64,000 nucleotides of DNA, from contig CM067533.1 in the NCBI GenBank assembly GCA_034509925.1, forward strand, positions 5,055,035 through 5,119,034. The letters are read 5' to 3'. A program made the translations under genes and the position numbers. The DNA comes from Hirudinaria manillensis. Taxonomy: Eukaryota > Annelida > Clitellata > Hirudinida > Hirudinidae. Positions 51,022 through 64,000 of this stretch are shown here, one piece after another (the stretch's first letter is position 1; the number at the start of each line of letters is the position of its first letter). The notes under the pieces are model-generated. The model ran no database searches, had not been told where the DNA came from, and worked only from the letters and a program-made list of their open reading frames with translations.

Positions 51022-51977
51022 CACTGACAAAATGCAAACTCCATGGTATCCATGGCAACAATATCCTCAAAAGAGTTATTGATTGATTCCAGCAATTTTT
51101 ACCTCAGGTAGGCTGATTATAATACAAAATATTGAACTGGGAGCAACTTGTTGTTTATTCAAAGCAATTAAACACAGAGCCCTAACTAGAGGGCTGCGCG
51201 GCAATCAAGCGGGCCAACATATTCACCATAAAGTGATATTAACACTGGATTTTCTTTAATAGCTTTATAATTGTCAATGTTTGCAATATGTACCATGTTT
51301 GCCACGACCATTATCAAAGTAACTCAGGATTTTATATTAATTTTTGTTCCAAAAAGGATTGTAGGACTTATTTTCAGAAGAGTGAGTTTAACCTCTTATC
51401 GAAAACAAAGTCTTCCAACCCAGGAAATGATAGCTTTCTTAACTGATCTACATTTGCGCTTCTCGGCAATTCCTCGCCCACTTATTGGCCGAGGTTTTGC
51501 TTATCATTCCCGAAGGATTAGGACATCCAACTTCTCCACATAATAAGTTTTTAATTTTTGCCACACGAGTCCGTCGTCGATTTGTTTAAACTATTCAATA
51601 GAACTGCTCTCCTTTTGCTCATCTTGTAAGATATTATTCCCCTCATCCAGTATATTCTTGTTATATTTGTCAGTAAAAACGTAGTATGTAGCTGGTGTTA
51701 CATTACTTGGATATTTTATAACCCACCTAATTACACGTGGTGCAATAAATCTGTGTTATTATCATAAATGTCTTAACTTTTATTACAAGCACTGAGAAAA
51801 ATCGGAGTAGGGCTCTTTTTTTGGATAAGATGGTACTATCCAATGACTGGCATCCAGTCAATTTAACAATTAATACTGCGAAGTGATTGATCAATATAGA
51901 ATATTTAATCGATAAATAAAACTCAATAAAATCATAAAAATCACTATCATTCAATTCTAAAAATATCCACTGCTGAA
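51022..51977. other. Interval between the receptor 5' end and the PLPBP 3' end
   Basis: Contains a 90-codon plus-strand ORF (51271-51543) and a minus-strand open tail of about 45 codons ending near 51185. Neither shows a recognisable family or splice context. A minus-strand AATAAA at 51779-51784 could serve PLPBP. The receptor promoter should lie near 51022-51200. Confidence 0.4.
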
Positions 51978-53712
51978 TTAATTCCTTTCTCCAAATATTG
52001 AACTCCCAACTCTCACATTGGTGCTGCCCAAATGTATCTAGAAATATGAAATCAATATAAATTCTAAATATTGGATAAATATAATGATGCATAAGCAGTG
52101 ATGTACTTACAGCATGTTCAAAATCATTTGACATTCCCATGCTCAGCTCAACAGTTTCTTTACTAAGTTTCAATTCCTGACACAAATCATCTCTGATCTT
52201 TGATAGCAACTAATTGAAAAGAGGTCACTTGTTAATGACTTGATTAATTATTGTGATAAAATTATAATTGAACTGATAAGTGATGACTAAATAGGATTTT
52301 TCATTTAAAATATAAAAATATGAACATATTTCATAACCCAGGAAATATTAAATACTTTATTTTCAGTACCTTCTAAACAAATTATTCTCATTAAATTTGT
52401 TGTAATCCTTACCACAAAGTCTGGATTTGGTCCATCCTTTAAGTTATGATCAAATGAACCTATCGTCATAAGACCAACAAACTCCAACTTTGGACATTTT
52501 TCCATTATAAAGGACACAATCTTTGATGTCTCTGATGGCTTACAACCACTTTTGTCTGAGCAAAAGAGAAATAATAAGTAATAGGAAAATAATAACAAAA
52601 AGGCATTGTACATATAACCTATAGGTTATAGGAGTTTCTTGCTTTTGACAATCCAGTATAGTGACTCATTTGTAAATCATTTTGTTATTTAACCAAAAAT
52701 AATCAAAGTAAATAAAAAAACAATTGATCTAAATTGGCACACTGGTACCCAATTAGAATGTAATAATGTAATGAGATGATATCAAGGTGATTTGACTTGA
52801 TCAGCAGAAAAATAGAACTGTTACATGAAGATATGTTAGTTAAAAGACTCACTCTCTTCATTACTTGTGTTCACTTGCACCATTACCTTCAGAGGGAGTT
52901 CTTTACTTTTCTTCTCACAAGCAGAATTTAAAGCTTGTGCCAAATCAATGCCATCAACTGTCTCCACCATGAACAGAGCAGTGACTCCTAAACAAATACC
53001 TTCGTTATCAAGATACCATTCAAAATTAATTAAGGATCACTAGGTTAAGTTACCCAAAATTTTGTTCACTTTGTTTTTTTGCAAATGCCCGATGAAATGC
53101 CACTTAATTTCTTCACAAGAACTATTGATCTGCAAGTTTCAGTAATTAAATTTAATTTTTTATAGGAAAAGATACGTTTTTCCATAAAAATTCACATCAG
53201 TATTTCAAATCAAGACACTTCCATAATGAAGGACTTACCTCAGTATTTTGACTTTTTTCGAGAAGTTCTTGAACCTTAAAATTAAACAGAAACTATCAAT
53301 CAATTGAACAGAAGAGTAATCTCATAAATACATAATGAAATACACTCAGGTAACTCAAGAAAAAATCCTACACTTACATAATTCTCCCCAAAATGCCTTT
53401 GTCCCAAGTTATATGCCTGTATGATGGCAGATGGAGATTGAGTTTTACTGACAGCAACTAACCTTGGCAACCTATTTACGTTCTGCAAGTATTCAATTTA
53501 GTTCAATTTACTAAGTCACAGATTCATTGGCTATGGGTGGCAATTTAAAATGTAAAAAGGCAAATTATTCATGAAATTTGGAGCAGTCTTTATGATGAAA
53601 ACGTTTAATCAAATTTCATGTATACTTCGGTGCAAGCTAAAGATGCTTCTGTCACTTTATCAAGCACATTTCGCAATGACTTTCCCAAGCCATCCATAGT
53701 CTTTCGGAACAT
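51978..53712 (-). CDS. PLPBP: Pyridoxal phosphate homeostasis protein (YggS/PROSC family)
   Basis: Eight exons on the minus strand: 53626-53712, 53378-53482, 53239-53274, 53054-53129, 52853-52987, 52413-52555, 52111-52209, 51978-52037. They give 246 residues (human 275). Motifs: LVAVSKTQ, with the PLP-binding Lys at about residue 42; [60 protein letters not shown] and the C-terminal [17 protein letters not shown]. The family folds as a TIM barrel like alanine-racemase domain I, binds PLP without a known reaction, and keeps the cofactor pool safe. The C-terminus is shorter than in vertebrates. Head-to-head with SPT16. Confidence 0.96.
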
Positions 53713-54563
53713 CGGAAACTTTCGTAAGACTATTTATAAAGTAAAAGTTAATTGAGAAAAAGAGTTAAAATTTTATTCTACTTCAATGTTGCGTTTTTTA
53801 GGAAATGTTAATAAAAAATAGTATTAATACTGCTTTGAAATAGTTATTTCCAAATTACTTTTATAGATGACCGATAAATATAAGTATTTTCTTTGGATTG
53901 CAGTAATTATAATCCTGCCGAATACCCAACGCTTAATTTTTTTGTAAAAGCTCAATGTAATTAATGACTTATGCCAACTTTTATTGCAAGTAAAAACATA
54001 TCACTTGCAGTGCTAAGTTTATTTATTTGTACATTTTTTGACAAACTGGTTGAGGGCTAGTTCTTGGAAAAACGCACGTGCCCTTTTATACTTTTGAAAT
54101 ATTAACCAATTTGACGAAGTAATCATCCTTTGCATAGTTAGATATCTAGGACAAAGGTAATATGATAAATGTAAAGTTTCTTGTAAAAAAAATTACCGAA
54201 GCCGAAAATTGACACGCACAAATGTGTGAATCGAGAGTTACACACCACAACGAGGTTTTTGTTTAGATCATTTAATTGATACTTGATAATGAAAAATGGT
54301 GACTCTTTACAAGAAGTACTTTACCTGACAAACCGATATTTAGAGGAAAATTAGACACCAGTTTTAAAAAAACTTCATAAATTTTATATATTATGAAAAA
54401 ATTATATTTAATAGTTTTTCTTCATTAATATACTTTAAATTTGAACGATTAATAAACCAATCGTTGCCATCACGTTGGGTTTCCGATATTTGTCCATTTG
54501 TTTGTGGCGCTATAAATAGTGTTGTAGCGGTAGAGTGGCATATTATCAAAAACTTTTCCAAAA
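53713..54563. promoter_or_regulatory. Shared divergent promoter region PLPBP/SPT16
   Basis: 850 bp separate the two start codons. A TATA-like TATAAATA at 54511-54518, preceded by GGCGC, lies about 50 bp upstream of the SPT16 ATG. Nothing comparable was seen for PLPBP. Whether transcription is co-regulated cannot be read from the sequence. Confidence 0.5.
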
Positions 54564-62045
<7,482 letters not shown>

Positions 62046-62486
62046 AGTGGGAAATAATTGTCGACCTCGTATCCTGATACTGGCGTCTCTTAAAGATGAT
62101 GTCGAGGTGTAGAAATGTAAACCTAAACAACTGCGTTTTTTGTGCCTCATTAACCAAAGCAACGTTGCAAAAGTCTTCAAATTCGATGTGTTCACTAATC
62201 CGGGGTTTGTTCGTTCGGGTTGTCGTAGTTTCTATTAACAGACGCGGGAGCGGCCGTTTACGATGTTGGCTCTTGATGGGTGTTTTGCGTTAATTAGGTT
62301 ACTGCTAATTTCATTGTCGGTGCTGCTGCACCGCTCTATGATTCCATTGGTTCCGCGTTGTCCGCCTGGTGCTGATTGGATGGCTTCTGGCCAATAGGAA
62401 TCGCTGCCTTTCCACTTAATATTGCGCTTGGAGATGACCGTTGAGGTGGTAGTGGAAAAATTTTCAGTTGAGTTTCGAATGTGGAA
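62046..62486. other. SPT16 3' UTR and mab-21 5' flank
   Basis: Only 441 bp separate the SPT16 stop from the mab-21 start on the same strand, so the SPT16 3' end and the mab-21 promoter must share this stretch. No canonical AATAAA was seen. No other gene. Confidence 0.5.
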
Positions 62487-63575
62487 ATGCTCGCAGCGCA
62501 GAGTAAGTTGCTGTTCCAACTAAACAAATATTATAATGAGAGAGTTCAGAGTCGAAAGTCAGCCATTGTTAAGTCTATAAGAGAGGTCTGCAAATATGTC
62601 CAGGAGATACTCAAAGAGGTGGAGCTACAAGAACCTCGTTTCATCAGTTCCCTGGCCGAAATCAATGGACATTTCGAGGGTCTGCGCGTTGTCTCGTCGA
62701 CGGAATTTGAGGTGATTCTGTATCTCAATCAGATGGGTGTCTTTAATTTCGTGGACGACGGAGCGTTGCCAGGATGTGCTGTACTGAAGCTGAGTGACGG
62801 TCGCAAGAGATCCATGTCCTTGTGGGTCGAATTTATTACCGCGTCCGGTTATTTGTCTGCTAGAAAAATTAGGAGCAGATTTCAAACCCTCGTGGTTCAA
62901 GCAGTCGAGAAGTGCTCTGGTTACAACGACCAACAAGTGAGAATGTTGACGGACACTACAGACGTCAAGCTAAGAATAAGGGACCGATACATCGTGCAGA
63001 TCACGCCGGCTTTCAAATGCTCGGGAATCTGGCCAAGAAGTGCCAGCCATTGGCCCCCAATGCACCTTCCTTGGCCTAATGCTAATCTGGTTGCTGAAGT
63101 CAAATCGGAGGGTTTGGATCTACTTTCAAAGGAAAGCAATTACGCAAAAGAGAAACAATCTTCAACGACAGAGGGAGACGCTTGGATAATTTCCTTCTAC
63201 CACGTAGAGGAGATGCTTCTGTTGGGCGGATGCAGACAGAAATGTCTGAGCGTCCTCAAATCTCTCAGAGACAAGCACCTGGACATGACAGGTCATCCAG
63301 TGGAAAACTACCACCTGAAAACTTTACTCCTCTACGAGTGTGAGAAGCATCCACGCGAGGCGGAGTGGGATGAAACCTGCTTGGGCGACAGAATCAACGG
63401 TATCTTACTCCAGCTCATTTCCTGTCTTCAGAATAGGAAGTGCCACCATTACTTCCTTCCGAATCTGGACCTCTTCAAGGGAAAATCTCCCGCGGCTCTG
63501 GACGCAGCTGCCAAACAGGTTTGGAGGATCCTCAGAGAACTCATCACCAACTCTCGTAGCTTGGAGAGGCTTTGA
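62487..63575 (+). CDS. MAB21L: Mab-21-like protein
   Basis: Intronless ORF of 362 codons from the ATG at 62487. That start aligns with MIAAQAK... of vertebrate MAB21L1 (359 residues); an in-frame GTG six bases earlier is ignored. Highly conserved blocks: LNKYYNERVQ, EPRFISSL, EFEVILYLNQMGVFNFVDDG, LPGCAVLKLSDGRKRSMS, FITASGYLSARKIRSRFQTL, LRIRDRYIVQITPAFKC, ECEKHPREAEWDE and GILLQLISCLQ. The family has a nucleotidyltransferase fold related to cGAS and acts in eye, neural and sensory-organ development; MAB21L1/2 have no settled enzymatic activity. Single-exon structure is typical of MAB21L1/2. The orthology group (L1/L2) cannot be split here. Confidence 0.97.
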   Translation: MLAAQSKLLFQLNKYYNERVQSRKSAIVKSIREVCKYVQEILKEVELQEPRFISSLAEINGHFEGLRVVSSTEFEVILYLNQMGVFNFVDDGALPGCAVLKLSDGRKRSMSLWVEFITASGYLSARKIRSRFQTLVVQAVEKCSGYNDQQVRMLTDTTDVKLRIRDRYIVQITPAFKCSGIWPRSASHWPPMHLPWPNANLVAEVKSEGLDLLSKESNYAKEKQSSTTEGDAWIISFYHVEEMLLLGGCRQKCLSVLKSLRDKHLDMTGHPVENYHLKTLLLYECEKHPREAEWDETCLGDRINGILLQLISCLQNRKCHHYFLPNLDLFKGKSPAALDAAAKQVWRILRELITNSRSLERL

Positions 63576-64000
63576 AAAGAAAACTGCAAAAGGGGAGTTC
63601 AATGTTCCGAGTCAGGATTTCTTTAAGAACTTTTATTCAATTTCACTTCAGCTAGTTAGATCACTTGCTCCAATTTGCTTTTTACATTGAACTTTCGAAA
63701 TTAATTGTCGATAATTTTTGCAGATTTTTTTTTTAAATCAGTTGTTCTACATTCTAGAGCAGTACTAATTTATAGTGCACGAATCATTTTGAAATGCGAA
63801 CCAAAAAACAAGAATTTTGTCAACAAAGATCGTCGATCGAAATGACTCCTAAACTGCACTCATGGAATGTTTATTAATTGCTCAAATTTCTTGACAAACG
63901 AGTTACAAAGACGGTGTAAATTAAATTCCCGAGCATTACGTCCGCTTGTAGGACGCGCCCATCAATTTCTAGTCGTTAGTTGCTTCCTGTCCATGAATAT
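63576..64000. other. mab-21 3' flank
   Basis: AT-rich sequence after the stop codon to the window edge. No further gene or clear AATAAA signal was recognised. Confidence 0.5.

Noticed and set aside
51271-51543. 90-codon ORF between the receptor and PLPBP
   Set aside because: No family resemblance, no splice support, no conserved motif; kept only as a note.

Overview
The window is nuclear DNA of an invertebrate animal. Every protein-coding gene except one is split by spliceosomal introns, the non-coding DNA is AT-rich and full of microsatellites (ATCC, GAT/GAC, TTA and CAA tracts), and the set of genes and transposons is metazoan. The mix of genes with intron-rich structure and Merlin, Helitron, hAT, Penelope-like, Gypsy-like and RLE-LINE elements would suit a lophotrochozoan such as an annelid or leech. 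That placement is a guess, because nothing in the sequence identifies the species.

Layout: (1) 1-2.0 kb is repeat-rich non-coding DNA. (2) 2.0-18.5 kb (+) holds a discoidin domain receptor gene with 13 visible exons. Its first exon is not found. The kinase domain keeps its glycine loop, Lys, Glu and HRD motif but has HVA where DFG should be, so it looks like a pseudokinase. Its 6.5 kb intron carries a tiny LTR element whose only ORF is an integrase. (3) 19.0-19.6 kb (-) is ribosomal protein eL35 and 21.2-23.2 kb (-) is a complete DNMT2/TRDMT1 tRNA methyltransferase. (4) 23.5-39.7 kb is a transposon-dense stretch: a fold-back Merlin element with 9-bp target duplications, a truncated RLE-LINE, an 8 kb nest of Merlin, Penelope-like, Gypsy-gag and unclassified transposon fragments bounded by inverted repeats, a short Helitron, and a hAT element that landed in the 3' UTR of the next gene. 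(5) 39.7-51.0 kb (-) is a 22-exon cell-surface receptor with eight Ig domains, four FnIII domains and one membrane span. A nearly full-length RLE-type LINE sits antisense in one of its introns. (6) 52.0-53.7 kb (-) is PLPBP (PLP-homeostasis protein). It diverges from (7) SPT16, the large FACT subunit, at 54.6-62.0 kb (+, 26 exons). (8) 62.5-63.6 kb (+) is an intronless mab-21-like gene.

The host genes do not form a single pathway. eL35, SPT16, DNMT2 and PLPBP are housekeeping (translation, chromatin, tRNA modification, vitamin B6 handling). DDR, the Ig/FnIII receptor and mab-21 are cell-contact and developmental genes. I reconstructed the exons by hand from splice signals and reading phase. 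Every junction keeps frame, with one weak donor in the Ig/FnIII gene noted.
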